Positions 33,203-42,967 of a stretch of DNA of 64,000 nt are shown in pieces. Origin of the DNA: Desulfocicer vacuolatum DSM 3385 (GTDB taxonomy: Bacteria > Desulfobacterota > Desulfobacteria > Desulfobacterales > Desulfobacteraceae); contig NZ_FWXY01000011.1 in assembly GCF_900176365.1 (NCBI RefSeq), positions 62,001 to 126,000 of the forward strand, given 5' to 3'. Position 1 is the stretch's first letter. Each line of letters opens with the position of its first letter. The position numbers were made by a program, and so were the translations under genes. The notes beneath the pieces were generated by a model that was not told the DNA's origin, made no database searches, and saw nothing but the letters and a program-made list of their open reading frames with translations.

Positions 33203-35605
33203 TCACTGAACAGTGTGATATTGAGTACGGTTAATGATATCGTCCTGGATATCTTTGCTTAACTCCACAAAATAAGCGCTGTAGCCTGCCACCCGTACCA
33301 ACAGAGAATTATATTCATCGGGACTGGCCTGGGCAAGTCTCAGGGTTTTTGCATCCACCACATTGAACTGCACATGGTATAAATCCAGATCCTGAAAACT
33401 TCTGATCAGGGATACCAGACGGGTAATTCCCCCCTGGTCTTTAAAAACCACGGGATCAAATTTCATATTCAGCAGCAATCCGCCGTCGGCGTCCTCACAA
33501 TTGAGCTTGGACATGGATTTAAGCACTGCCGTGGGCCCCAGTTTATCTGTGCCCTGGCAGGGGGAGCATCCATCGGCCAAAGGTTTGTATGCATTTCTTC
33601 CTGAAGGCAGGGCGCAGACGGTGTGACCGTGGGGCACATTGGATGACACCGGATAATAAGACGGCATGAGTTCTGATCCCAGGACACCGTGCAGGCCGTG
33701 ATGAAACGCATTGATCGTATCCATAACCCTGACCAGGATGTCATCCACCCGGTCATCATCATTTCCCCATTTAGGGGCTTTGCTCACCAGATGGTGCTGT
33801 AATTGTTCATGGCCCTTAAAATTATCTTTAATGGCGTTGACCAATTCATCCATCTTAATGGTTTTATCAACAAACACCAATTGTTTCACCGCTGCAAGGG
33901 AATTAACCAGGTCTGCGGCCCCAATGCCGTTGGTGCCGGGTCCAATGGTGTATTTTGCACCGTTTCGCATCAGATCCTTTCCCTTTTCAATGCAGTCCAC
34001 CATCAGGGTGGAGGCAAGGGGCATGGGCAAAAGTTCCTGGTGAAGGGTCTCGATGATATGGCTGGAGATGGTAAAGTGCCGGATCTGATCTTTTATCTGC
34101 TCCATAACCGCATTTTCAAATGCTTCATAGTCTTTAAATTCAACTGGATTTCCGGTTTTAAGTCCCAGGGATTTACCGGATTTAAGATGCACACCGTTGG
34201 TCAGGGCAAATTCCACGGCAGTGGCAAGATTATAGTGACCGCTTGAACTCCACTGGGACAATTTGCCGGGCAGATTGGGCTCCACACAGCCCACAATACA
34301 CCAGTTTCTGGCTTCGGGTGCTGTAACTCCTTTTTTCATGAGCATCTTTATTCCCACATCATCGTTATGAACGGCAGGGAATCCAGTACCAAGTCGGATC
34401 ACCTCGGCAATTTTACGATAAAATTTTTCAGGATTTTTCCGGTTAATGCGCACCGAAAGAGACGGTTGACACAATTGAACCCTGGCTGTGGCATCCAGAA
34501 TCATATAGGATAATTCGTTCACAGCATCCCGGCCATTGGGGGTCACCCCCCCCACGCATAAATTTTGAAAAGCGGTATAACCTGCAAAGTATTTGGCGGA
34601 ATTCTCAGTCTGATACCACACCTGCTCAGCCAGCTTTACCCAGAGGCACTCCAGAAGTTCCTGGCCCTTTTCTTTATCCAGACGCGCTTGTTCACAATCG
34701 TTTTTGTAGTAGGGGTACATGTATTGATCCATGCGTCCCGGAGAATAGGAAGGCGCATTGGCCTCCATGTAAAGGGCAATCTGACTGAACCATATCAGCT
34801 GCAATGCCTCGTGAAAGGTGCGCGGGGGATTTGTGGCCACCCAGTCACACACCTCGGCAATATTTTCAAGCTCCCGACAACGGATGGGATCTGTTTCTTT
34901 TAAAGCCATTTCCCTGGCTTTTTCAGCATGACGCCGGGCCAGGACCTCCATGGCATCACACACGATGATGACCGATTGCCAGAACCATGCTTTTTCATGA
35001 TTTTCAGGCACTGTAAGATCAGCTGAACCAAGGGCTGTTTCTGCTTCTTTTCTAAGTCCACCGTAGCCTTTGGGTAATAGCAGTTCCTCATAAGCCGGTG
35101 CTATTTCACCCGGTCCGCCTTCAAGTTTCAGATCCGCATCAATAATTCCGGTTTTGTAGGCAATGGCCCGGGTATTTTCAGGGATTCTGGCATGCCAGTG
35201 TTCGCTGAGGGTTTTTCCCTGCCAATAGGGTTCGATCTCTTTTTTAAAAAGTTTTTTTTGATCTTCAGTGATCAGATAGGGGTCCTGGGGCCGGGTTGAA
35301 ACCGTGTCCAGTTCATTTCCCAGCCAGTGATTGGACAGTTCCGGACAGATACAGGCTGTCCTGGGACCAAATCCGGCGTTGCCGACAATCAATTCATGGT
35401 CCTGAATATTGATGGTTTTGGTACGGCAATGGCGCCTGATGGCCTTGGCCCTGCGAATGATAATGGGCTCACCTTCAGTTTCCTTAAAAACATCTGTGCG
35501 GCTCTTGGCACACTCAAGGCAGATGGCCGGTTTGTGGGTAAAATATTGTTTTTTAAGCAGCTCTGTGCGGGAAAAAATGGTTATAATATTCGATTTTTCT
35601 TTCAT
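33203..35605 (-). CDS. Glycyl radical enzyme, dehydratase/C-N or C-S lyase subgroup, substrate unknown
   Basis: 800 aa, full length. The thiyl-radical cysteine C440 and acid E442 are in the GCVEP motif, and the glycyl radical G774 is in VRVAGYSAYF. This places it with diol/glycerol dehydratase, choline TMA-lyase, hydroxyproline dehydratase and isethionate lyase, not with pyruvate formate-lyase (which has two adjacent cysteines). Where many of these carry a Gly-His before Pro-Asp-Tyr, this protein has GPGEIAPAYEELL (164-176), so a conserved active-site His is apparently Glu. AGGAG precedes ATG 35605. No microcompartment, aldehyde dehydrogenase or ProC gene is near, so the usual substrate clues are missing. 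An amine or betaine substrate is possible. Confidence 0.85.
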   Translation of the reverse strand: MKEKSNIITIFSRTELLKKQYFTHKPAICLECAKSRTDVFKETEGEPIIIRRAKAIRRHCRTKTINIQDHELIVGNAGFGPRTACICPELSNHWLGNELDTVSTRPQDPYLITEDQKKLFKKEIEPYWQGKTLSEHWHARIPENTRAIAYKTGIIDADLKLEGGPGEIAPAYEELLLPKGYGGLRKEAETALGSADLTVPENHEKAWFWQSVIIVCDAMEVLARRHAEKAREMALKETDPIRCRELENIAEVCDWVATNPPRTFHEALQLIWFSQIALYMEANAPSYSPGRMDQYMYPYYKNDCEQARLDKEKGQELLECLWVKLAEQVWYQTENSAKYFAGYTAFQNLCVGGVTPNGRDAVNELSYMILDATARVQLCQPSLSVRINRKNPEKFYRKIAEVIRLGTGFPAVHNDDVGIKMLMKKGVTAPEARNWCIVGCVEPNLPGKLSQWSSSGHYNLATAVEFALTNGVHLKSGKSLGLKTGNPVEFKDYEAFENAVMEQIKDQIRHFTISSHIIETLHQELLPMPLASTLMVDCIEKGKDLMRNGAKYTIGPGTNGIGAADLVNSLAAVKQLVFVDKTIKMDELVNAIKDNFKGHEQLQHHLVSKAPKWGNDDDRVDDILVRVMDTINAFHHGLHGVLGSELMPSYYPVSSNVPHGHTVCALPSGRNAYKPLADGCSPCQGTDKLGPTAVLKSMSKLNCEDADGGLLLNMKFDPVVFKDQGGITRLVSLIRSFQDLDLYHVQFNVVDAKTLRLAQASPDEYNSLLVRVAGYSAYFVELSKDIQDDIINRTQYHTVQ

Positions 35606-35616
35606 CCGATTCTCCT

Positions 35617-35923
35617 TTATTGCTTTTTTATGAGACAGGCATCAAAATCCAATCCATTATTATCCATTATGCTGCGCAATGCGTTTTGTTTTTCCCGGCT
35701 CAATTCAGGCTGTTTATTAAGATACCAACAGCCTGTTTTTTTCAATTTCTGTGGAATTGACCAATTCAGCCTGATGATCCCTTTTGGTGAGTTGCCCACG
35801 CTTGGATATTCGAGGAGAATACAATTCCTGCCTGCATTTTTGAAAGGGGTGGGGCTGGGTGAGAAATTCTCCCCCTATACCGGCTGCGTCAATCACATGT
35901 TTTGCCAGCTCGTCATCTGATAC
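35617..35923 (-). pseudogene. Decayed 3' end of an MttB-family methyltransferase gene
   Basis: Read on the minus strand, three frames successively resemble the C-terminus of MttB proteins. From 35923: VSDDELAKHVIDAAGIGGEF and FLTQPHPFQKC, matching the NDDTLAMDAI / FLTTPHT region of the intact gene at 666-2105. Then NIQAWATHQKG in a second frame (the usual Y-x-x-W-x-x-x-G stretch). Then a third frame ending PELSREKQNALRSIM, similar to the family C-terminus. At least two frameshifts are needed, and upstream sequence beyond 35923 is non-coding. It is directly upstream of the glycyl radical enzyme gene. Alignment is by eye. Confidence 0.5.
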
Positions 35924-36228
35924 CTTTTTAAAAAAAATGAGGTCAGGGATAAATGTGATTATATGTGTCAGTTTGTTTTTGGTCTTTATTAATATATTTA
36001 TTTTAAATTGTCAACACCATCGCCACATTGGGTGGAGCGACAATTAATATCGCATATTTTTGATTTTACTTAAAATAAAATAAAAACGAGCAGAGAATTG
36101 ACCCTGCATGAATTTAAACAAATCTACACAAAAATATATTTATTGTTTAATGGTTTTCATGGGATGGTGTAAAAGAGAAAGGGGGGTAAGCGATGTGGCA
36201 GTGGTAGTTCCCGGGGGGTAGGTAACGC
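35924..36228. other. AT-rich intergenic stretch
   Basis: No gene, repeat or RNA recognised. A TATTTT-rich segment around 36000-36150 may hold promoters for the glycyl radical enzyme region. The short G-runs near 36180-36220 have no obvious pairing partner. Confidence 0.35.
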
Positions 36229-36885
36229 TCAAGTATTAATTCTTTTGCCCACTTCGATTATAAAGCCGTTTAAGTGACGTTTTATGATTTTTTTCATGAG
36301 GGGAATATCCTTTTCAAAAAGGGTATCCATCAGTGCATGAAGGTCATTGATTCCAAAAAAAACATCATCACCGGGGGTGGTGAGGCAATACCAGACCCTT
36401 GCGCATTTGTCGTGGAGCAGCCCAAGCAGCGTTGCCAGTTCCGGATTTTGTGTGGCTTGATATATGGCAGTATGAAATTGAATTTCCAGCCGGGCAAACC
36501 GATACCCGGCGCTGGCTGTATAGGCTAACTTTTCCAGATTTTTCAGTTGTGTTTTCAACCCATTTAATTGATCGGTGGTGATTCTTTTACAGGCCAGTTC
36601 GCCTGCAAACAATTCCAGGGGCATCCTGGTTTCCATGGTGTACATAAAGCTGTTTATATCCAGAGGGGCGATGACAGTGCCCCCCCGGGGTCTTCTTATG
36701 ATAAGACCGTCCTGCTGAATTCTTAAAAAAATTTCACGCAACGGGGTGCGCCCAATGGAGAATTTTTCCATGAATTCCATTTCGGTTAATGTTGTTCCCG
36801 GTTTTAATCGACCCGTGACAATTTCGGCCTTCAAGGCTTGGTAACAAGCCTCTTTTTTCTGTTTTTTATTAGATGGTGTATTCAT
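36229..36885 (-). CDS. GntR-family transcriptional regulator, FadR/FCD type
   Basis: 218 aa. A winged helix (about 8-75, with EFMEKFSIGRTPLREIFLRI) precedes an all-helical FCD ligand domain (about 80-215) that has the FH of the usual metal/ligand-binding helix (EIQFHTAIYQAT). FCD regulators respond to small organic acids or related ligands. It is co-directional with, and about 620 bp upstream of, the glycyl radical enzyme gene, with the mttB remnant between them, so it is a candidate regulator of that locus. Start codon uncertain: no strong ribosome binding site precedes ATG 36885. Confidence 0.83.
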   Translation of the reverse strand: MNTPSNKKQKKEACYQALKAEIVTGRLKPGTTLTEMEFMEKFSIGRTPLREIFLRIQQDGLIIRRPRGGTVIAPLDINSFMYTMETRMPLELFAGELACKRITTDQLNGLKTQLKNLEKLAYTASAGYRFARLEIQFHTAIYQATQNPELATLLGLLHDKCARVWYCLTTPGDDVFFGINDLHALMDTLFEKDIPLMKKIIKRHLNGFIIEVGKRINT

Positions 36886-37032
36886 TACTGGAGATTAAGC
36901 TTATTATCCATTGCATTGCAAGTTAATTTCTGATCTGGATTACCTGAAAATCAAAAGGCATCATGTGCCGATTTCAGGAGCGAACGTCTCGCCCCCGGTA
37001 TCGGTGATGCCGGTCTTTCAGACCCATGGAAA

Positions 37033-38748
37033 TTATTTTAAAGCCCTTCTCAATACCTTTCCCACATTGGATGTTGGAATATCATCTGTGAACTCAATAA
37101 ATCGAGGCCTTTTATACCCGGTTAATTTCTCCTTGCAAAATGCCATCAACTCCGCTTCTGAGGCGGTGAGACCCGGTTTCAGGGCAACAAAAGCCTTAAC
37201 TGCCTCTCCCTGTTTTTCGTCAGGTACCCCCACCACAGCGGCCAGTGCCACACTGGGATGGGCATAAAGCGCATCTTCAATTTCCCTTGGGTATACATTG
37301 AACCCGCTGACAATGATCATGTCTTTTTTACGGTCAGTGATGGAAATGTACCCGTCCTCATCAATCCTGGCAATGTCTCCGGTGAGAAAATAACGTTTAT
37401 CCTCAAGGGTTGTAAAGGTTTCGGCATTGGCATCGGGTCTTTTCCAATACCCCTTCATCACCTGGGGGCCATGAACGGCCAGCTCCCCCTCTTCACCAAT
37501 GGGAAGGATGGTTGTACCGGTGTCAATGTCAACGATTTTCACATCTGTGCCCGGTATGGGAAATCCAATGGAGCCTATTTTTCGGTGCTCCTTTGTGGGG
37601 GGATTTGATGTAACAGCAGGGGCGGTTTCAGTGAGCCCATAGACCTCAAAAAGAATGGCTCCGGTTTTTTCTTCAAACTGTCGACACACTTCCGGGGGCA
37701 TTGGGGCTCCGGCGCAGATGCACGCCTTAATGGCTGAAAGATCATATTTTTTAAGGTGGGGATGGTTGGTGATGGCCACAAACAATGTGGGGACCCCCGG
37801 GACAAAGGTGGGTCTGTATTTAACCACGGCTTTTAACATATCAGTAAAAGCGGGTTTTCCGGCCCTGGGATCTGGAATGCAAATAAGTCTGTTTCCTGAA
37901 AAAACAGAAAAAAGCATGGCCCCGGTGAGCCCGAAACTGTGGTACCAGGGCAGTACCCCGAGAATGGTGTGCGCCCCCCCCGGACGAAAGGATTCCGGAG
38001 CTTCCCCCGGAGCGTGACTGATCTGAAAAAATTCATGGGCTGCTTTTAAATCATAGGTGAAATTGGTGTGGGTAAGTTCCGCCCCCTTGGGTACCCCTGT
38101 TGTCCCACCGGTGTAGAGCATCACAGCGGCGTCTTTTTCCGGATCTATCTCCACAACAGGGGGGCTTGGGGCGGCATCTGCCACAATATCATCAAAGTTG
38201 AGGTGTTCCTCAAGGTGTCTGGCTGCCTTGGGAATCTTACCCAGCAGACTTCCCATGAGGGCCTTGGCAGCGGGAAGGTAGGACTTGATGTTGCAGATCA
38301 CAACGGTTTCAACATCTGTGTGCTCAATGGCGGTGACAACCGTGTCATACAAGGTGGGATGGTCCATGCAAAAGATCATCCTGGCCCCGGAATCACTTAA
38401 TTGATGATTGAGCTCCGATGCCGTGTACATGGGGTTGCAGTTAACGCACACGGCCCCGGCTTTTAAAATGCCAAAGAAAATTTCAGGAAACTGAGGGATA
38501 TTGGGCAGAAAAATAGCCACCCGGTCTCCCTTTTTGATGCCGTATTGTGCCAGAAAGTTGGCCACCCTGTTGGCGGTATCCCAGGTCTGGGCATAGGTTC
38601 TGGCCTTTCCGTTAAACAAAGTAAATGTCTGTTCCGGGTATTTTTGAGCGGTATCATCCAGAATCCGGCTTAAGGGATAGTGGTAGTCTGAAATGGTGCG
38701 GGCCACCCCTTTGGGCCAAAAGGGGGTTTCCCAATATACTGTTGTCAT
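37033..38748 (-). CDS. Long-chain fatty acid-CoA ligase / AMP-dependent acyl-CoA synthetase
   Basis: 571 aa. The AMP-binding motif LYTGGTTGVPKGAELTH, the ATP/AMP motif YGLTETAPAV, the domain-hinge TGDIARIDEDGY and the C-terminal catalytic lysine region TSNVGKVLRRALK are present. It activates a carboxylic acid to its CoA thioester; its length and FadD-like motifs favour medium or long fatty acids. ATG 38748 has AGGAGC 7 bp upstream; the longer frame to 38832 overlaps an R1 relic and is unlikely. It lies between an unrelated regulator and glnE; no beta-oxidation genes are adjacent. Confidence 0.9.
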   Translation of the reverse strand: MTTVYWETPFWPKGVARTISDYHYPLSRILDDTAQKYPEQTFTLFNGKARTYAQTWDTANRVANFLAQYGIKKGDRVAIFLPNIPQFPEIFFGILKAGAVCVNCNPMYTASELNHQLSDSGARMIFCMDHPTLYDTVVTAIEHTDVETVVICNIKSYLPAAKALMGSLLGKIPKAARHLEEHLNFDDIVADAAPSPPVVEIDPEKDAAVMLYTGGTTGVPKGAELTHTNFTYDLKAAHEFFQISHAPGEAPESFRPGGAHTILGVLPWYHSFGLTGAMLFSVFSGNRLICIPDPRAGKPAFTDMLKAVVKYRPTFVPGVPTLFVAITNHPHLKKYDLSAIKACICAGAPMPPEVCRQFEEKTGAILFEVYGLTETAPAVTSNPPTKEHRKIGSIGFPIPGTDVKIVDIDTGTTILPIGEEGELAVHGPQVMKGYWKRPDANAETFTTLEDKRYFLTGDIARIDEDGYISITDRKKDMIIVSGFNVYPREIEDALYAHPSVALAAVVGVPDEKQGEAVKAFVALKPGLTASEAELMAFCKEKLTGYKRPRFIEFTDDIPTSNVGKVLRRALK

Positions 38749-38766
38749 TTTAATGCTCCTATTTTT

Positions 38767-38835
38767 TTCATGAAATACTCCGCAGATCAAAAGCGTATGT
38801 AAGCTTTGTTGTGCACAAAAGATTTTGATCATAAA
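38767..38835 (-). repeat. R1 repeat, degraded copy
   Basis: TGAAATACTCCGCAGATC and AAGCTTTGTTGTGCACAAAA mark a minus-strand R1 whose CCGCC end has decayed. It separates the acyl-CoA ligase gene from glnE. Confidence 0.5.
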
Positions 38836-38845
38836 CCGTTATGAC

Positions 38846-41716
38846 CTAATCATAAAGCATCCGTTGAAACAGCTGTGAGACCATCCGTGTCTTCTTCGTA
38901 AGATCTGTCCCTGGACGGTACTCTGTTTTTTCCTTGAGATCAAGGCGATGAAGGGCTTTTCGAAGGACAATATAGGTTTCCCGAAGATTAAGGGCCTGGG
39001 TTTCGGATAAGATCCTTTCTTTTTCCAGGGTTTCAATGAGGCGGATATTATCGGTCCACCGGATCAGGGCCGGATGATTCCGGGCATGGTTCAAGGTTAA
39101 AAATTGAACCAGAAATTCAATATCCACAATCCCCCCCCTTCCCTGCTTTATATCAAATCCGTGGGACAGGGCATCAAATCGCTGCTTTTTCATTCGTTCC
39201 CGCATTTCCCGGATTTCCTGCCTCAGGGTGGGGGTGTGACGTTTAATTTCCATCACCTGTTGTCGAATGGCATTAAACTTTTTCCATAACAGAGGATCTC
39301 CAGCCACCGGACGGGCCCGGATGATGGCCTGGTGTTCCCAGGTCCAGGCCTGGGTTTCCATATACTCATAAAAGGCGTCTATGTGACTGACAATCATGCC
39401 AGCCTGGCCACTGGGACGAAGTCGCATGTCCGGTTTGTAAAGGGTGCCTGCCGGGGTGTGCATGGTGAGCATGGTAATAATTCGCTGGCCAAGCAATGTA
39501 TAGAATCTCATATTTTCAATGGATCGTGGCCCGCCTGAGGTGACTCCCCGGCTTTCTGAATGAACAAACACCAGGTCAAGATCAGATTTATATCCCAGTT
39601 CAATACCCCCAAGTTTCCCATAGGCAACGGCGGCAAACCCCGGTGTGGCTCCCGGGGCCGGTTCAATTCCCGATGGAACACCGTATCTTCTCCGGGTTTG
39701 CTGCCAGGCAATGCACAGCACCTGCTGAAGAACGGTTTCGGCAATGTCGGTGAGGGCATCGCTCACCTTCATTAAAGGATAATCACCGCTGATATCTGCG
39801 GCTGCCACCCGCAGAGTGCCGGTGAGTTTAAACAGACACAACTCTTCCAGCTGGAACTCAAAATCTTCAGGCGGGATGGCAGCCATGCGATGGGCCAGAT
39901 CCCGCTCCAGGGAAGGACGATCAGGTGGTTTATAAAGGGTGGCCGGATCAAGAAGCTCATCCAGAAGGGCCGGGTGCCGGGAAAGAAAGGAGATGATCCA
40001 GGGACTTTGGGTGGCAAGGGTGGCAAGGGTGATTATGGCTGTGGGATTTTCCAGAAGAAGAGACAGATAACAGGTGCGTTGCTCTATGGCAATGATAAGT
40101 GAAATGAGACGTTCCAGGGTTATTTCCGGCTGGGGTTGCTCCCCTGCAATCTCTGCCACAAGGGGGATCAGGTCATTGAGTCTGCGTCTTCCGGTGCGGG
40201 TCAATTTTCGGGTGTGGGGGTGTTCAGCCAGGGTTTCCAGGCTTTGGAGTACTTTTTCCGGTGCAGTGTAGCCGGAAACCAACGACGCTTTTACATCGGC
40301 CTGGGGATCATTAATGGTTTCCCACAGGTATCTGAAGGGGCTTTCTGCCTTACCGTTTTTTTTCTTGCTTTCTTTGGATACCAGTAATTTATTAAAGTGC
40401 TGGTGAACCATATCCATATGACGGTGTAACGCTTTTTCCAATCCATCCCAGCTGTCAAACCCCATGGATAATGCCAGGCAATGCCTTTTGCTTTTTCCCC
40501 CGGGGATATCATGGGTTTGGCGGTCATCGTACTCCTGCAGCCGATGTTCCACGGTGCGCAGAAAAACATAGGCACTTTTAAGATCCCGGGCTGTGGCGGC
40601 GTTGATAAAGCCTTCCCTGGCCAGAAGCGCCAGCACCTTGAGGATCTTTTTTTCCTGGAGCCGGGGGGTCACCCCCCCCCGGATGAGCTGGAACAATTGA
40701 CCAAAAAATTCAATTTCCCGTATGCCCCCTGCCCCCAGTTTAATATTGTTTTTCCACCGTTTGTCCCGGATTTGCATGGTGATTCTGGCCTTCATGTCCC
40801 GGAAGGCATCAAAGGTGCCATAGTCCAGATAACGTCTGAACACAAAGGGTTTCAATGTTGCCAGAAGGGCATGCCCTGCCGCAAGATCACCGGCCATGGG
40901 GCGGGCTTTTATCAAGGCATAACGTTCCCACTCCCGCCCCTGGGTCTGGTAGTAGATCTCCATGGCTTCACAGCTCATCACAAGGGGGCCGCTCTCCCCA
41001 AAGGGCCTCAGCCGGGTGTCCACCCGAAAAATGGGAAGCCCCGTGGATCTGCTGTTAAAAATGTTTAAAAATTCCCGGCATAATTTGGTGAAAAAAGCTT
41101 CACAACCGGGCATTCTAACTGCATTTTCAATGGTGCCTTCCCGGGGAAAAGCAAAAATCAAATCAATGTCCGAAGAGAAATTAAGTTCGCCGGCCCCAAG
41201 TTTTCCCATGCCAAGGACAATGATTTTAAGGGGATCGCCGTGGGGGTCCATGGGGACACCGTGGGTGGTGCATAATTTTTCATGGAGCACCGTCATGGCC
41301 GTTTCCACACATGCGTCGGCCAGGGCCGACAAATCTGCCATGGTTTCTTCCAGGGCTGCATGGCCGTTGAGGTCCCGCCAGGCAATTCGCACCATCTCCC
41401 TTAATCTCAAAGTACCAAGAAAACGTTGAAGGACGTGGGCCTTTTCCGGGAGATTAAGGATGGGTTCTGTTTTTTTGATGTATTCTCCGGGGGAATAGGT
41501 GCGATACAGATCTTTTGAATCCAGGAGATCCATGAGAATTTCCGGGGTTTTGATGAGGCTTGTGGCAATGAATTTACTGAACATCAATGCCGTATTGAGT
41601 TCCTTTAAAAAAAACGCATCCCCGGGAATTGAAAGGCCCCGGCTTGCCAGGGAGGCATCCAGCGCTTCCTTAAAAAGAATGGCCTGTTCACTGCAAAAAT
41701 TCACGTCCACCCCCAC
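38846..41716 (-). CDS. glnE: Bifunctional glutamine synthetase adenylyltransferase / adenylyl-removing enzyme
   Basis: 956 aa, full length. Two nucleotidyltransferase domains are visible: LGMGKLGAGELNFSSDIDL in the N-terminal adenylyl-removase half (about residues 170-190), and VAYGKLGGIELGYKSDLDL in the C-terminal adenylylating half (about 675-695). It sets glutamine synthetase activity by adenylylating or deadenylylating GlnA under PII control. It is divergent from the split glutamate synthase, so both nitrogen-assimilation units share the 41717-41836 promoter region. A GTG start at 41716 is chosen; the exact start is uncertain. Confidence 0.93.
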   Translation of the reverse strand: MGVDVNFCSEQAILFKEALDASLASRGLSIPGDAFFLKELNTALMFSKFIATSLIKTPEILMDLLDSKDLYRTYSPGEYIKKTEPILNLPEKAHVLQRFLGTLRLREMVRIAWRDLNGHAALEETMADLSALADACVETAMTVLHEKLCTTHGVPMDPHGDPLKIIVLGMGKLGAGELNFSSDIDLIFAFPREGTIENAVRMPGCEAFFTKLCREFLNIFNSRSTGLPIFRVDTRLRPFGESGPLVMSCEAMEIYYQTQGREWERYALIKARPMAGDLAAGHALLATLKPFVFRRYLDYGTFDAFRDMKARITMQIRDKRWKNNIKLGAGGIREIEFFGQLFQLIRGGVTPRLQEKKILKVLALLAREGFINAATARDLKSAYVFLRTVEHRLQEYDDRQTHDIPGGKSKRHCLALSMGFDSWDGLEKALHRHMDMVHQHFNKLLVSKESKKKNGKAESPFRYLWETINDPQADVKASLVSGYTAPEKVLQSLETLAEHPHTRKLTRTGRRRLNDLIPLVAEIAGEQPQPEITLERLISLIIAIEQRTCYLSLLLENPTAIITLATLATQSPWIISFLSRHPALLDELLDPATLYKPPDRPSLERDLAHRMAAIPPEDFEFQLEELCLFKLTGTLRVAAADISGDYPLMKVSDALTDIAETVLQQVLCIAWQQTRRRYGVPSGIEPAPGATPGFAAVAYGKLGGIELGYKSDLDLVFVHSESRGVTSGGPRSIENMRFYTLLGQRIITMLTMHTPAGTLYKPDMRLRPSGQAGMIVSHIDAFYEYMETQAWTWEHQAIIRARPVAGDPLLWKKFNAIRQQVMEIKRHTPTLRQEIREMRERMKKQRFDALSHGFDIKQGRGGIVDIEFLVQFLTLNHARNHPALIRWTDNIRLIETLEKERILSETQALNLRETYIVLRKALHRLDLKEKTEYRPGTDLTKKTRMVSQLFQRMLYD

Positions 41717-41836
41717 GGAAATCCATCAACCCACGGCGTTGAGGAAGAAATTCATTGAAAAAAATTCAAATTTTGCTTATATTTAACAGCTTATATATTG
41801 CTCAAACATGTGAAAATAACAAGGAGAAAAAAGAGA

Positions 41837-42967
41837 ATGTGCCGTTTGTTTGCACTTACAAGCAAAGAGCCTGTATCTCCCATGCTTGCCATCAAAGCCC
41901 TTGATGTAATGAAGGAGGGGCATGACGGTTCCGGTGTGGGAATTCTGCTTCGAGATCTTGGGGGCCCCTTTGAGGAGATGAAGGATGTGCCCATCCTGTC
42001 TGGTATTTTCAGTGAAGAGGGTATACGAAAGCTGGATTTGTTCATGATGGATCGCGGGTTCATGACAAAGTACAAAATGAATATCAAGCTGCCCAAGGAG
42101 GGACTGGAGGGAACCCCCAGAAGGGGAATGTACCTCATCCGGGCCTATGAGTATCCCGAATCCTGGGAAACACTTGATAAGGACGAAATTGCCCATGGTC
42201 TTATGAGCATACGGCTAAAAATTCGTGACATGGGGGAAGAAAAGAAGGATATGATCGTCTACTCCTTCTGGCCTGATACCATCATGGTGAAAGAACTGGG
42301 AGATCCCATGGCCATCGGTGAATATCTCGGCCTGGATCGTAAGGATCTCAAGGCCCGGACCATCATGGCCCAGGGACGACAAAACACAAATTATGCCATC
42401 AATCTTTATGCCTGCCATCCGTTTTTTGTTGAGGGCTTCTCCACCATGACCAATGGTGAGAATACGGCGTTTATTCCCATAAAGGATTTTTTATCAAGCC
42501 GGAAATTCCCCGGTTACAGCGGTTATCAGTCTGATTCCGAAGTGTTTGCCCATATCCTTCACTACACCATGAAGGAGCTGGGCCTGGGTCTGGATGCTTA
42601 TAAGCATATCATCACTCCATTGCAGGACAGAGACATTGATGCCCATGCAGATAAGGACTTTTTAAGACACCTTAAAAAGACCTGTCGTCAATTGATCATT
42701 GACGGCCCCAACTGCGTCATTGGAACCCTCCTGGATAACACCCTTTTCATGGCCCAGGACAGAAAAAAACTCAGGCCCGGGGTTGTGGGTGGAAGACCGG
42801 GATTCTTTGCCTTTTCTTCGGAAATATGTGGTCTGGATGCTGTGATACCGGACCGGGACAAAAGCAAAGATATTCAACCCATGCACCTTGATACCGCCAT
42901 TGTCGGCCCCGATCGTCAGGAGATAAAAATATGTCGTCAAACAGAACCATTACGCCTTCCACTTTAA
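41837..42967 (+). CDS. Glutamate synthase, glutamine amidotransferase class II subunit (archaeal-type GltB1)
   Basis: 376 aa. It begins MCRLFALTS, so after removal of Met the N-terminal Cys is the class II amidotransferase nucleophile; the start at ATG 41837 is fixed by this and by AAGGAG upstream. It releases ammonia from glutamine for the FMN subunit encoded next. The domain corresponds to the first part of a normal GltB. The gene overlaps the next by 37 bp, indicating translational coupling. Confidence 0.87.
   Translation: MCRLFALTSKEPVSPMLAIKALDVMKEGHDGSGVGILLRDLGGPFEEMKDVPILSGIFSEEGIRKLDLFMMDRGFMTKYKMNIKLPKEGLEGTPRRGMYLIRAYEYPESWETLDKDEIAHGLMSIRLKIRDMGEEKKDMIVYSFWPDTIMVKELGDPMAIGEYLGLDRKDLKARTIMAQGRQNTNYAINLYACHPFFVEGFSTMTNGENTAFIPIKDFLSSRKFPGYSGYQSDSEVFAHILHYTMKELGLGLDAYKHIITPLQDRDIDAHADKDFLRHLKKTCRQLIIDGPNCVIGTLLDNTLFMAQDRKKLRPGVVGGRPGFFAFSSEICGLDAVIPDRDKSKDIQPMHLDTAIVGPDRQEIKICRQTEPLRLPL

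Noticed and set aside
35617-35799. A 60-codon frame first considered as a remnant of an ISL3-type transposase
   Set aside because: The neighbouring frame (VSDDELAK... FLTQPHP) matches the MttB C-terminus better and in the right order, so the mttB pseudogene reading was preferred.
35327-35920. 197-codon plus-strand frame spanning the start of the glycyl radical enzyme gene
   Set aside because: It runs antisense through the N-terminal coding region of the enzyme and its ribosome binding site, with no recognisable domain.
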